This document shows, piece after piece, positions 31,603 through 42,571 of a stretch of 64,000 nucleotides of DNA. Below the pieces are notes generated by a model. It was not told the origin of the DNA. It worked only from the letters and a program-made list of their open reading frames with translations, and did not search any database. Made by a program: the position numbers and the translations under genes. Source of the DNA: Deinococcus ruber (GTDB lineage Bacteria > Deinococcota > Deinococci > Deinococcales > Deinococcaceae); contig NZ_BMQL01000004.1 in the NCBI RefSeq assembly GCF_014648095.1, positions 1 through 64,000 on the forward strand, written 5' to 3'. The stretch's first letter is position 1; every line of letters begins with the position of its first letter.

Positions 31603-31757
31603 GTGATACGGATTTCGCCCGGTTCCGAGACGCCTGATCGAATGCCTGCTGCCCCGCAGCGAGTTCTGCCGGGGCAGCAGGTCATATGATGACCCGGCTC
31701 CGCTGCTCTCGCCGAATCCCGAACTTTCCCTTCCGGATTCAGACGGACGCCGTATGA
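31603..31757. repeat. Palindromic intergenic repeat (GATACGGATT...CGTATGAG family), copy 2
   Basis: Begins GATACGGATTTCGCC and ends GGACGCCGTATGAG, matching the ends of the repeat at 26813. Its centre holds a strong hairpin, CCTGCTGCCCCG/CGGGGCAGCAGG at about 31649-31681. The last bases include the ATG of the next gene, so the repeat supplies its start region. Confidence 0.6.
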
Positions 31758-32098
31758 GTGAGCCTTCAGGCCGCTCGGCGGTGCGGCTGCTTCAGGGGTA
31801 TGTGTGGCATCCTGCCGACGCCGATCTCGACCTCGAATCCTACCTTCCACGCGAGCTGGACGAGGCTTACCTGCTGTGGGACGTGGTGACGCCGCCTTTC
31901 GCCTTCTTCGAGAACGGCGAGCCGACCGCGTCGCAGACCTTCTACCAGTTCACGGTCTTGCAGGTGTTCGAGCAGCGTCCCAGCGCCGACGAACTGGGGC
32001 AGGCCGCCAGAGCCGCCAGCGAGGCGCTGAATCCGCTGCTGGAGGCCATGCCGGGCGGTGTGGGCTGGCAGCTCTGGGAAGACCTGCGGGAGCTGTAA
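31754..32098 (+). CDS. Conserved hypothetical protein, 114 aa
   Basis: No family recognised. Acidic, with LLQGYVWHPADADLDLESYLP, then FYQFTVLQVFEQRPSADELG and a Trp-rich end (GGVGWQLWEDLREL). The stop overlaps the next start (TAATG), so the two are translationally coupled. The ATG lies at the right edge of a palindromic repeat. Confidence 0.7.
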   Translation: MSEPSGRSAVRLLQGYVWHPADADLDLESYLPRELDEAYLLWDVVTPPFAFFENGEPTASQTFYQFTVLQVFEQRPSADELGQAARAASEALNPLLEAMPGGVGWQLWEDLREL

Positions 32099-32298
32099 TG
32101 CCGGACAATCTGCCGATGTGGCTCGACCTGTATGTTCATACCGATCCTCACCCGCGCCGTTTCGATGGCCCCGACACCCTGATGGTGTATCTGCGGCGGG
32201 TCGAGCGCCTGAGCGATGACGCCATATCAGAGCTGATGACGAGCGGCGAGGTGCGGCCCCCGGCAGCACGGCGCGAGTACCGCATCGAACGCCTGTGA
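32098..32298 (+). CDS. Conserved hypothetical protein, 66 aa
   Basis: Small protein read from the ATG that overlaps the preceding TAA. It begins MPDNLPMWLDLYVHTDPH and ends with a basic AARREYRIERL. The composition is protein-like and codon use matches the neighbours, so I take it as a real gene although no family is recognised. It is followed 16 nt later by the DJ-1-like gene. Confidence 0.6.
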   Translation: MPDNLPMWLDLYVHTDPHPRRFDGPDTLMVYLRRVERLSDDAISELMTSGEVRPPAARREYRIERL

Positions 32299-32314
32299 CG
32301 GGGCCTGCGCCCAG

Positions 32315-32938
32315 ATGACCCCGCCGGAGGGCCAGCCGGTTCAGGTCGCGGTGCTGATGTATCCGGGTGTCAGCGAGCTGGATGTGGGGCTGATGCTGGG
32401 TCTGCTGCGCTCGCTGGACGTGCCGGAACGCGTGGGAACACCCGACGCTGCCGCCGTCACGGTGGCCCGCACGCGTGGCAGCCTGCTGTGCGCGGGCGGT
32501 CTGGTCAGCACGCCGCAGGTCATGTTCGCCGCCGCTCCCCCGCTGGCCGCCGTGCTGATTCCCGGCGGCCTGGGCGCACAGAAAGCCGGACGTGACGCCC
32601 TGATACGGGAATTTCTGAGTCAGCAGGCGGCCAAACGGGTGCCGCTGGGCATCTGTGGAAGCGGCGTGCTGCTGGCAGGCGAAGCGGGACTGCTGCGAAA
32701 CCGGGACGTGGGCTGTGCCCCCGAGCTGAGCGAAACGGTGTGGGGCTACTCGCCCGCCGACCTGCAACCCGGTGAAACGGTGGCCGACGAGCAGCCGGGT
32801 GCGGCAGCGCTGTACAGCGGCCCCGGCGGTCTGGCGGCACTCCCGGTGCTGCTGCGGCTGGCAGAGCGGCTGTGGCCTGCGGAGGCGGTGGCGCGGGCTG
32901 CCACACTCATCGGCGTGCCGCAGCAGGCCCTGAGGTGA
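32315..32938 (+). CDS. DJ-1/PfpI family protein
   Basis: 207 aa with the class I glutamine amidotransferase-like fold: VAVLMYPGVSELDVGLMLG (residues ~10-28), VLIPGGLGAQKAG, and the nucleophile-elbow Cys in VPLGICGSGVLLAGEAGLL (residue ~113). Relatives are glyoxalase/deglycase-like proteins, peptidases or AraC-associated sensors; here no DNA-binding domain is fused. Its stop overlaps the next start, extending the small operon from 31754. Confidence 0.85.
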   Translation: MTPPEGQPVQVAVLMYPGVSELDVGLMLGLLRSLDVPERVGTPDAAAVTVARTRGSLLCAGGLVSTPQVMFAAAPPLAAVLIPGGLGAQKAGRDALIREFLSQQAAKRVPLGICGSGVLLAGEAGLLRNRDVGCAPELSETVWGYSPADLQPGETVADEQPGAAALYSGPGGLAALPVLLRLAERLWPAEAVARAATLIGVPQQALR

Positions 32939-33192
32939 GCATCGGGGATGTGGGAGGCGAGGCCCTCACGCTGCTGTCCGAGCTGACGCCTGCCCAGCTG
33001 CGTGCCCTGCTGGACGCTGCCCAGGTGCAAGCGTCGGGCGCGGAACTCCGGGTGGAACACGGGCAGGATGCGGGCGGTCAGCCGCGAACCCGCCTGCTGA
33101 TCCTGCATCCCGATCCAGACGTGGTGGGACAGACCAGAGACGCGCTGCTGAAGGCGGGCCGACATCTGGGCCTGCGTCTGTTTCTGGTGTGA
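32935..33192 (+). CDS. Conserved hypothetical protein, 85 aa
   Basis: GTG at 32935 overlaps the stop of the DJ-1-like gene (GTGA), so translation is probably coupled. It contains LTPAQLRALLDAAQVQASG, a central RLLILHPDPDVVGQTRD segment and ends HLGLRLFLV. No family recognised; a longer in-frame start at 32872 is less likely. Confidence 0.6.
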   Translation: MSIGDVGGEALTLLSELTPAQLRALLDAAQVQASGAELRVEHGQDAGGQPRTRLLILHPDPDVVGQTRDALLKAGRHLGLRLFLV

Positions 33193-33243
33193 CGAATGAT
33201 AGGAAGCTGCCACCTGCGCTGCCGCCCTGCCGATCTGCTCGGG

Positions 33244-34155
<912 letters not shown>

Positions 34156-34250
34156 ACCTTCACAGAATAGCGCCCGGTGCCGCTGCCGCTCTGTCGCGGC
34201 TCCGCCATTGTGCCGATGTGTCGCCGCTGCTCAGGCTTCAGACTGGCGGA

Positions 34251-35588
34251 ATGTCTGACGCGCCCAAACCCGTTTGCAGCACCGTGGTTGCCGTCATTGC
34301 CGATCCGGAGCGGGGGCGTGTCCTGGCGGTGGCCGGGCAGTTGCCAGAACTTCAGATGGCGGGCAGCGTGTATTTCGGTCAGGGCGTGACAGAGGCGTTT
34401 GGAACCCTGCTCGGCGCTGAACTGGCGCTGCTGCGGCGTGTGGCGTTTCGCAGACTGCCCGACACCGAGACCCATCAGCTGCGCGGGGCCACGTGGTCGC
34501 TCGATCTGCTCTCGGACAGCGCCCACGGTGAATGGTCGCTGCCTGCCGACCTTCCCGCCGAGCAGCGCCCCTGGGCCGAGGCTGCGCTGTTGCCCGCACC
34601 CCCGGCCCGCCCACTGTGGCAGCGTTCCGGTGGGCAGGCGCAGCTGCTGGCATGGCTCGATGACGAACTGGCCGCACAGGAGCGCCCCCGCAGCGCTGCG
34701 CCGCAGATCATCAAGCACACGCAGATCAGCTTTCTGGCCCGCGTACCCACCGCCCCCGGCCCGCTGTATTTCAAGGCCGTGCCGGGGTTCTTCCGCTCCG
34801 AGGTGCCCGTGACCTGCTGGCTGTCGCGGGAACTGCCGGGGGCTGCCCCGCCTGTGCTGGCCGCCGACGCCGAACAGGGGTTTCTGCTGCTGGAAAACGG
34901 CGGCGAGGCGCTGAATCTGAATGTGGTCGGGTGGGGCTTTCCAGACGACCAGCGCGGAACCTGGACGCCGAACGACAGCCGCGCCCTGCTCCGGCAGGTG
35001 GCGCACCTTCAGCGGGCGAGCGAGGCCCGTTTGGACGACCTGCGTGCCCTGGGCCTGCGGGAAAGGGGGCCGCAGTACGTGCTGACGTGGCTGCCGCGCC
35101 TGCTGGACGGCAGGTACTTTCACACCGCGCAGGAGGGCGGCCTGAGCGCCGAGGAAGCGCAGCGGCTTCAGGCGATGCAGCCCAGATTGCAGGCCATGCT
35201 GGAACGGCTGGCGGCCTCTCCGGTTCCCCTGACCCTGGGGCACGGCGATCTGCACGAGGGCAACGTCTTGAAGCGGCAGGAGCACTTCACGATGATCGAC
35301 TGGTCGGATGCCTGCATCACACACCCGTTTCTGGACGCCAATCTCAGCTATCTGGTACCCCAGGAACACGCCGAAGCTGCTGCCGATGCCTACCTGGATG
35401 CCTGGAAAGGCATGCTGCCGCCAGCCGAACTGCGGGCGCTGTACCGTGCCGGGCAGCAGGCGGGCGAACTGTTCCGGGCGCTGGGGTACATCGACGGCAT
35501 TCAGCTGGGCGTGGAAGACGCCTCGGAGTGGGGAAACGTCCATCTCACCCACTTCCGCGCCCTGTTGAACTTCGGCAGCGAAGGTTAA
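34251..35588 (+). CDS. Phosphotransferase of the APH/choline kinase family with an N-terminal extra domain
   Basis: 445 aa from ATG 34251 (a GTG at 34218 is possible). The Brenner motif LGHGDLHEGNVLKR (residues ~330) followed by FTMIDWSDACITHPFLD gives the catalytic Asp and the metal-binding IDW of the kinase fold. The first ~160 residues (CSTVVAVIADPERGRVLAV onward) are an extra module I do not recognise. It is probably a small-molecule kinase. The name should not be taken as aminoglycoside resistance. The stop overlaps the convergent idi2 stop by 4 nt. Confidence 0.8.
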   Translation: MSDAPKPVCSTVVAVIADPERGRVLAVAGQLPELQMAGSVYFGQGVTEAFGTLLGAELALLRRVAFRRLPDTETHQLRGATWSLDLLSDSAHGEWSLPADLPAEQRPWAEAALLPAPPARPLWQRSGGQAQLLAWLDDELAAQERPRSAAPQIIKHTQISFLARVPTAPGPLYFKAVPGFFRSEVPVTCWLSRELPGAAPPVLAADAEQGFLLLENGGEALNLNVVGWGFPDDQRGTWTPNDSRALLRQVAHLQRASEARLDDLRALGLRERGPQYVLTWLPRLLDGRYFHTAQEGGLSAEEAQRLQAMQPRLQAMLERLAASPVPLTLGHGDLHEGNVLKRQEHFTMIDWSDACITHPFLDANLSYLVPQEHAEAAADAYLDAWKGMLPPAELRALYRAGQQAGELFRALGYIDGIQLGVEDASEWGNVHLTHFRALLNFGSEG

Positions 35589-36613
35589 CTTCGCAGACTC
35601 GCCGCTTTTACGTCATCCACGCTGCCGAAGCCGCCCACGAACAGCGCCACCCGCAGTTCCCACATTAGGCGCTCCAGCTGGGCTTCGACGGCCTCTGCGC
35701 TGTGCAGCGCACTTTCCAGCAGCGGGCGGGCAATCGCCACCGCGTCGGCTCCCAGCAGCAGCGCCTTTGCGATGTCCAGCCCGCTGCGAATGCCGCCCGA
35801 GGCGATGATGGGCACCGTGGGCAGCACGCTCCGCACCTCGCGCACCGCCTGAGCGGTGGGAATGCCCACCTCGCACAGACCGGGGCTGAGTACCGCGCCG
35901 TGTTCGCTGAGCTGCTCGACCCGCGCCCAGCTGGTGCCGCCCGCGCCCGCCACATCCAGCGCCGCGAAGCCCACGCCCGCCACCTGCCGCGCCGTCGCCG
36001 CGCCCAGCCCATGCCCGACTTCCTTGAGCAGCACCGGGAATGGAAGCTGCGGCACCACCTCGTGCAGCCGGGCCAGAATGCCCGCCCAGTCGGTATCGCC
36101 GCCTGTCTGCATGGCCTCCTGAAGAGGGTTGAGATGCAGCGCCAGCCCATCGGCCCCCACGAGCTGCACCGCCTGCGCCAGCTGGTCCGCGCCGTAGCCG
36201 CGCAGCAGCTGCGCCGCGCCCAGATTGCCGATCAGCAGGATGTCGGGGGCGTGGGCGCGTACCTGAAAACTCGCCCGCGCTTCCGGCCTTTCCAGCATCA
36301 CCCGCTGAGAGCCGAGCATTAGGCCCAGGCCCAGCCGCTGCGCCGCCGCCGCGAGATTACGGTTGATCAGCGCCGATTTCTCGGCCCCGCCCGTCATCGC
36401 CCCGATCAGCAGAGGAGCGCTCAGCGGCCTGCCCAGAAAGCTGCGCCGCAGGTCGATATCGGCCAGATTCAGTTCCGGCAGCGCGAGGTACGGCCACGCC
36501 ACGCGCTCCAGCCCGGTGGTCACACTCTGGTACTGCGACTGGGGTTGCAGGCAGGCGTCGATGTGGCGCAGCTTGCGGCGTACCAGCTCCGAGCTGCTCT
36601 GTTCAGAGGGCAC
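35585..36613 (-). CDS. fni: Isopentenyl-diphosphate delta-isomerase, type 2
   Basis: FMN- and NADPH-dependent isomerase interconverting IPP and DMAPP for carotenoid, quinone and lipid synthesis; 342 aa. Key segments are GRPLSAPLLIGAMTGGAEKS (residues ~62-80), the VLLKEVGHGLGAATARQV lysine segment, AALDVAGAGGTSWARVE, and SGGIRSGLDIAKALLLGADA (FMN phosphate site, ~274-293). The type 2 enzyme is usual in Deinococcota. It starts 2 nt after the 62-aa gene and shares its operon with amylosucrase. Confidence 0.95.
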   Translation of the reverse strand: MPSEQSSSELVRRKLRHIDACLQPQSQYQSVTTGLERVAWPYLALPELNLADIDLRRSFLGRPLSAPLLIGAMTGGAEKSALINRNLAAAAQRLGLGLMLGSQRVMLERPEARASFQVRAHAPDILLIGNLGAAQLLRGYGADQLAQAVQLVGADGLALHLNPLQEAMQTGGDTDWAGILARLHEVVPQLPFPVLLKEVGHGLGAATARQVAGVGFAALDVAGAGGTSWARVEQLSEHGAVLSPGLCEVGIPTAQAVREVRSVLPTVPIIASGGIRSGLDIAKALLLGADAVAIARPLLESALHSAEAVEAQLERLMWELRVALFVGGFGSVDDVKAASLRS

Positions 36614-36615
36614 AG

Positions 36616-36804
36616 CTACTTCGGTGGCCTGCTGGAATCGCGGATAGCCTGCATCAGTCGGCCCACCGCCTGCCCGACATTCAGCGCTTCCTGGCGCACT
36701 TTTTCATCCTTGCTGAGGGCGCTCAGGCGCTGCATCGCCGCACTGACCATGTTCAGCAGCGCTTCGGTGGGCAGTTTGGCGGCGGGGTTGGGCTTTTTGG
36801 TCAT
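36616..36804 (-). CDS. Conserved hypothetical protein, 62 aa
   Basis: Small basic protein, [19 protein letters not shown] then two helices ([20 protein letters not shown] and [14 protein letters not shown]). Its ATG overlaps the amylosucrase stop (ATGA) and its stop is 2 nt before the idi2 start, so it is firmly in the operon. A longer in-frame start upstream would overlap amylosucrase much more. No family recognised. Confidence 0.7.
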   Translation of the reverse strand: MTKKPNPAAKLPTEALLNMVSAAMQRLSALSKDEKVRQEALNVGQAVGRLMQAIRDSSRPPK

Positions 36805-38723
36805 GATGGATTCTCCGACGAAAGCAGCCACAGCCGCGCATAGGGCGGCAGCGTCAGGGTGTCGCCCGACAGATCGGGGAAGGTTCCGCTGATCGCGTCG
36901 CGGGCCTGGCGGAAATGCGGCGTGATGGCGGCAGTGGGAAAGGGCTGAGCGTGCTCGCTGAAATTGTAGAGGCCCAGCATGACGCCGATGGGGTGCTGAC
37001 GCGCCAGAAACAGCACCTGTGCGTTGGGGCTGCGGAACACCTGCGATTCGACGCTGGCGTGAAGCTGCGGCGTGTGCTGGCGTGCCTGAACCAGTGCCCG
37101 CAGGCCGCTGTACATCTGCCCGGCGGGCACGCTGGGGTTCCTCCGCTGCTCGGCCAGCGCCCAGTTCATGCGTGGGCGATGCACCCAGCGGTTATCGGCG
37201 GCGTGTTCGGGCGTGTCTCCAAAATCGGGGTCGTTCAGCAGCGCCAGTTCGTCGCCCATGTACAGCAGCGGGACGCCGCCGAAGCCCAGCACGACGGCAT
37301 GCATCATCAGCAGACGCTGCACGGCGAGGGAGGCTTCCTCCGTATTGTGCTCGTCCAGCGCTTTTTCCAGGCCCGCCAGACTCGCCCCGCTGCCGCTGAT
37401 GCGGCGGTCTCCGGTGCGCGGGTTGTACTGGAAGACCAGCCCGCGTGCAAACGAACCGGGATACTCGCCGGAATAGAAATCGCTGAGGAAGTGACGGTGC
37501 CCCGGCCCCGACATGCCTGTCTGCTCGGTGTCGGTATCCGAGATGGCCCAGCCGATATCGTCGTGGCAGCGCACGTACATGCCCCACGTCGCACTGACCG
37601 GTTTGGGCGGAAAGTTCAGCAGCGCCGTTTCGAACAGGCGCACGTCGCGGCTCGCCAGACTGCTCCAGAGCTGCACCATCAGGCTGTTGTGGTACGCCAG
37701 ATCCGACAGCTTGCCGTGATGCACGCCGCGTCCCAGATAATGAATCAGGTCGGTGGGAGCCACGATGGCCTCGGCCTTGAACGCCACTGCCGGAGCCACA
37801 ATCCGCAGGGCTGCCCGCAGCGCCCGCGTGATGACATGGACTTCCGGCTGATTCTGGCAGTCGGTGCCCAGCCGCTTCCAGATAAAGGCGATGGCGTCGA
37901 GCCGGAAGATCTCCACGCCCCGGTTCGCCAGATACACCAGGATCTCGACGAATTCCAGAAATACGTCGGGGTTGGCCCAGTTCAGATCCCACTGATAGCG
38001 GTTGAAGGTCGTCCAGACCCACTGCTCACTCGCTTCGTCCCAGGTGAAGTTGCCCGGCGCGAAATCGGGGAAGACTTCCGGCAGCGTGCGCTCGTAGGCG
38101 TCGGGCATCTGGCGGTCGGGGAACATCAGAAAGTAGTTTTGATAGCGCTCCTCGCCCGCCTGCGCCCGCTTCGCCCAGTCGTGTTCCTGCGCCACATGAT
38201 TGAGCACCAGATCGAGGCACAGACTCATGCCCTGCCCGCGCAGCTTGTGTGCCAGCGCAGAAAGGTCGTGCATGGTACCCAGATCGGCCCGCACGGCGCG
38301 GTAATCCTGCACCGCGTAACCGCCGTCGTTCTCGCCGTCTCGGGGCTTCAGCAGCGGCATCAGGTGCAGGTACGTCACCCCCAGTTCCTTCAGGTAGTCC
38401 AGGTGCTCCGGCACGTCTTTCAGGGTTCCGGCAAAGCGGTCGGTGTAGGCCACGTAGCCGAGCATGCTTTCCTGTTGCAGCCAGTCGGGGCGCAGCAGCC
38501 GCGCTTCGTCGAGGCGGCGCAGATCGGCAGGGCGTTCGTGGTAGCCCAGCAGCAGCGCGTCGGTCAGGCGCTCGAAGACGCTGGCGGCCTGAGTACCGTA
38601 GACCGCCTCCAGGCTTTCCAGCAGTTCGGGGCCGTAGCGCTCTCGCCGCAGCAGGAAGGTTTCCGCGTCGCGGTCATCGTCGAAGGCGGCACGGAGCCGC
38701 GCCGTTTGAGCATCTTCTTGCAC
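36801..38723 (-). CDS. Amylosucrase (GH13)
   Basis: Transfers glucose from sucrose to build alpha-1,4-glucan and related products (EC 2.4.1.4); 640 aa, the length of the Deinococcus enzymes. GH13 regions: [16 protein letters not shown] (I), [17 protein letters not shown] (II, catalytic Asp), [13 protein letters not shown] (III, acid/base Glu) and [13 protein letters not shown] (IV). The helical N-terminal domain of amylosucrases (residues ~1-90) is present. The GTG start has TATACT 7 nt upstream, so the mRNA should be nearly leaderless. An upstream GGAAACGGTTCC site overlaps the -35 region (see the operator). No signal peptide, so probably cytoplasmic. Confidence 0.92.
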   Translation of the reverse strand: MQEDAQTARLRAAFDDDRDAETFLLRRERYGPELLESLEAVYGTQAASVFERLTDALLLGYHERPADLRRLDEARLLRPDWLQQESMLGYVAYTDRFAGTLKDVPEHLDYLKELGVTYLHLMPLLKPRDGENDGGYAVQDYRAVRADLGTMHDLSALAHKLRGQGMSLCLDLVLNHVAQEHDWAKRAQAGEERYQNYFLMFPDRQMPDAYERTLPEVFPDFAPGNFTWDEASEQWVWTTFNRYQWDLNWANPDVFLEFVEILVYLANRGVEIFRLDAIAFIWKRLGTDCQNQPEVHVITRALRAALRIVAPAVAFKAEAIVAPTDLIHYLGRGVHHGKLSDLAYHNSLMVQLWSSLASRDVRLFETALLNFPPKPVSATWGMYVRCHDDIGWAISDTDTEQTGMSGPGHRHFLSDFYSGEYPGSFARGLVFQYNPRTGDRRISGSGASLAGLEKALDEHNTEEASLAVQRLLMMHAVVLGFGGVPLLYMGDELALLNDPDFGDTPEHAADNRWVHRPRMNWALAEQRRNPSVPAGQMYSGLRALVQARQHTPQLHASVESQVFRSPNAQVLFLARQHPIGVMLGLYNFSEHAQPFPTAAITPHFRQARDAISGTFPDLSGDTLTLPPYARLWLLSSENPS

Positions 38724-38730
38724 GTCTTTC

Positions 38731-38762
38731 AGTATACGGGGGCTGGGGGTGGAAACGGTTCC
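38731..38762 (-). promoter_or_regulatory. Amylosucrase promoter with LacI-type operator
   Basis: On the minus strand -10 TATACT at 38731-38736. GGAAACGGTTCC at 38751-38762 is a palindrome-like 12-mer covering about -26 to -37, the position of the -35 element. The same pattern, GGAAnCGnTTCC, brackets the promoter of the sugar ABC transporter at 59.4 kb. Confidence 0.65.
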
Positions 38763-38825
38763 AGATAGTTGGTGGGCTGGGGTGTTGTTTAGGTTTACGG
38801 GTAGGTGGCGTTCGGAGGCTGCTTA

Positions 38826-39490
38826 GGTTGGGTGGGAGATCGGATGTTGCTTAATTTCCCCACCCCCCAGCCCCCTACCCCAGAGGGGCAGGGGGAGCTA
38901 AAAGAACGTCAAGCGCTGATCGCGGTTTGGAAGCGGCGTGCCCTTTCTTCGCCCGTGGCAACGCTGCATCCTGTTGCGAATCATCCACTGCCGCGCTGAT
39001 GCGCTCCAGTTGATTTGGTTGCCCATTTCGTTGAAGTTGCCAAGTTCGCTCCACAGTGCCGCGCCTCAATGCGCCCAAGGCGGTGCGTCGTCCATGTTTC
39101 TGGTCTTCCAAGCTTCGCCCCAGATCGTTTACTTTTTGTCAGGGAAGCAAGAGCATTTGCTTCTTGATGCTGTTGAAGCGGCCTATGTGGGAATGAAACG
39201 GCAAACAGAACAGATAACTGACCTATGGTTGTGGGCGATTAAGGCCGCGCCCAGGCAGGGCTTCGGCGGTGTGGAGCTGGTCACTTCTTCGGCATCAACG
39301 AAGCGGCCTTACGCCGGTCGCGGCAAAGAACAGAGCAAGATCAAACGTTGCAACGGGCGAAGGACGAGCACGCCGCTTCCAGACGGCGACCAGCGCTTGA
39401 CGAATCTCTTCGCTCCCCCTGCCCCTCTGGGGTAGGGGGCTGGGGGGTGGGGCATTTAAGCAGCAGCCGATCTCCCACCAACCCGCAAAC
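38826..39490. repeat. ~660 bp repeat with long imperfect terminal inverted repeats, copy B
   Basis: Inverted copy of 3486-4150. It starts GGTTGGGTGGGAGATCGG and ends CCGATCTCCCACCAACCC. Inside, 38938-39435 is an open frame of 165 codons whose counterpart in copy A is broken. Its translation (FLRPWQRCILLRIIHCRADA) has no family I recognise and could be incidental. Similarity outside the core runs leftward to about 38790. It occupies most of the gene-free space between amylosucrase and the quinone oxidoreductase. Confidence 0.8.
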
Positions 39491-39505
39491 CCCTAAGCTA
39501 AAGCC

Positions 39506-40465
39506 ATGCAAGCCATCCAAATCACCGAAAATGGCGGCCCCGAAGTCCTGAACATCCAGGAACTCTCCCTCCCGAACCCAGCCCCCGGCGAGGCCCAGGT
39601 ACGCCTGACCTACGCGGGCCTGAACTTCGTCGACGTGTACCAGCGTCAGGGCGGGCGGCAGGCTCCCAGGCTTCCAGCGGTGCTGGGGAAGGAGGGCGTC
39701 GGTGTGGTGGCGGCGTTGGGCGAGGGAGTCGAAGGCCTGACGGTTGGGCAACGGGTCGCCTTCGGGACGGCGGCGCGGGGGGCGTATGCTCAGAGCATCA
39801 ACCTTCCGGCGTGGCAGCTTGCACCTGTGCCAGACGGCGTCAGCGACGAACAGGCCGCCGCCGTGATGCTTCAGGGCATGACGGCCCATTATCTGGCACA
39901 CAGTACCTTCGAGCTGAAGGCCGGACAAGTGGCGGTTGTACACGCGGCGGCAGGCGGCGTCGGGGGACTGCTGGTGCAGATCGCGGCGCGGCTGGGAGCG
40001 ACGGTGCTGGCGACCGCAGGCAGCCCGGAAAAACTGGCGCTGGCACGCGATCTGGGGGCGCACCTCACCGCCAGTTACGACGAATTTGCAGCGCTGGCCC
40101 GTGAGTACGGCGGCGCACATGTGGTGTATGACGGCGTGGGCCGTGCCACCTTCGATGCTGGCCTGGACGCGCTGCGGGTGCGTGGGCTGATGTGCCTGTA
40201 CGGAGCTGCCAGCGGCGCGGTGCCGCCCGTCGAGCCGCAGGTGCTGAACGAGAAAGGCGGCCTCTTCCTGACGCGGCCTTCACTGGTGTACTACACCCAG
40301 ACTGCCGAGGAACTGCGCTGGCGGGCCGCCGACCTGTTCGCCTGGATCGCGGCAGGCGAATTGAAGGTGCGAATTGACCAGATCTTTCCGCTGGCGCAGG
40401 TGGCAGACGCGCACCGCTATATCGAAGGTCGCAAGACGCTTGGGAAGGTGCTTCTTAGCTTGTAG
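39506..40465 (+). CDS. NADPH:quinone oxidoreductase (zinc-free MDR family)
   Basis: 319 aa, one-electron quinone reductase type. It opens MQAIQITENGGPEVLNIQEL, then YAGLNFVDVYQRQGG, the NADPH-binding AAAGGVGGLLVQIAARLGATV (residues ~147-168), and the C-terminal IDQIFPLAQVADAHRYIEGRKTLGK-type segment with the QVADAHR motif. No zinc ligands, as in QorA. It starts 16 nt after the end of repeat copy B. Confidence 0.93.
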   Translation: MQAIQITENGGPEVLNIQELSLPNPAPGEAQVRLTYAGLNFVDVYQRQGGRQAPRLPAVLGKEGVGVVAALGEGVEGLTVGQRVAFGTAARGAYAQSINLPAWQLAPVPDGVSDEQAAAVMLQGMTAHYLAHSTFELKAGQVAVVHAAAGGVGGLLVQIAARLGATVLATAGSPEKLALARDLGAHLTASYDEFAALAREYGGAHVVYDGVGRATFDAGLDALRVRGLMCLYGAASGAVPPVEPQVLNEKGGLFLTRPSLVYYTQTAEELRWRAADLFAWIAAGELKVRIDQIFPLAQVADAHRYIEGRKTLGKVLLSL

Positions 40466-40573
40466 CGCGTGGCTTGTGGCCTGTGGAAACAGCAAAGGCC
40501 AGGGCACCTTGTCTGAACTCAGATGCCCCGGCCTGCTGTGTTGTGCTATTTCTACGCGCTAAATACCACGCGC
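40465..40573. repeat. ~105 bp palindromic repeat (GTGGCTTGTGG family), copy 2
   Basis: Starts CGTGGCTTGTGGCCTGTGG and ends ACCACGCGCC. Its inside carries a hairpin, CAGCAAAGGCCAGGGCA against TGCCCCGGCCTGCTG (40490-40541), which could end transcription of the upstream oxidoreductase gene and of the convergent DUF2171 gene. Confidence 0.6.
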
Positions 40574-40581
40574 CATATGCC

Positions 40582-40839
40582 TTACTTCAGATCGCTGTGG
40601 GCCACGTTCAGGTACACGGCCACTTCGTCCATGCTCTCGACCTGAGAGAGCGGAACATAGTGGTGCTCGCCGTCGGGGCTGTCGGTGCGGGTCAGCTTGA
40701 GCTGATCGCCTTCCAGATGATCGACAGTGCCCACGTGCTCACCGTTCACGTCCTTCACTTGCAGATGCTCGCCTTCCTGCTCCAGACGGGCCTTGAGGTC
40801 ACTGGCAATACGGTCGCTGATTTCGTTGTTCTGGGTCAT
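40582..40839 (-). CDS. DUF2171 domain-containing protein
   Basis: 85 aa, acidic. The first half is helical ([18 protein letters not shown]), then [21 protein letters not shown] and the [11 protein letters not shown] segment, which together match the PRC-barrel-like DUF2171 common in Deinococcus. The role is unknown; related small proteins are often stress-induced. It is divergent from proS, with 141 nt between starts. Confidence 0.8.
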   Translation of the reverse strand: MTQNNEISDRIASDLKARLEQEGEHLQVKDVNGEHVGTVDHLEGDQLKLTRTDSPDGEHHYVPLSQVESMDEVAVYLNVAHSDLK

Positions 40840-40980
40840 GGTCAAGCCTCCGCCTTCAAGGGTAAGCGCGAAGATGAGAGGCAAGATGGGAGGACGTTCA
40901 GGGGGGCTTGGGGATGAGCCGGATGGCCTGCGCCGTATGGCGTGTCTTCTGAACGGTGGCCCCTTGCTACCATGCAGGTT

Positions 40981-42450
<1,470 letters not shown>

Positions 42451-42513
42451 AGCACTGAGAGAACCAACCGGGCTTTGCTCGCGTGTATTTCACATCCACA
42501 CGTCATGTATTCA

Positions 42514-42548
42514 GACAGGCCGCCTCCAGTTGTGGGGCGGCCTGTTTT
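42514..42548 (+). terminator. Terminator after proS
   Basis: ACAGGCCGCC and GGGCGGCCTG form a 9-10 bp stem, loop TCCAGTTGTG, followed by TTTTCGG; about 64 nt after the proS stop. Confidence 0.9.
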
Positions 42549-42571
42549 CGGCTTATTGAAGGAGGGAGTTT

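Noticed and set aside
34251..35588. Aminoglycoside phosphotransferase resistance gene
   Set aside because: The Brenner kinase motif is shared with many sugar, choline and metabolite kinases, and it has an unusual N-terminal module.
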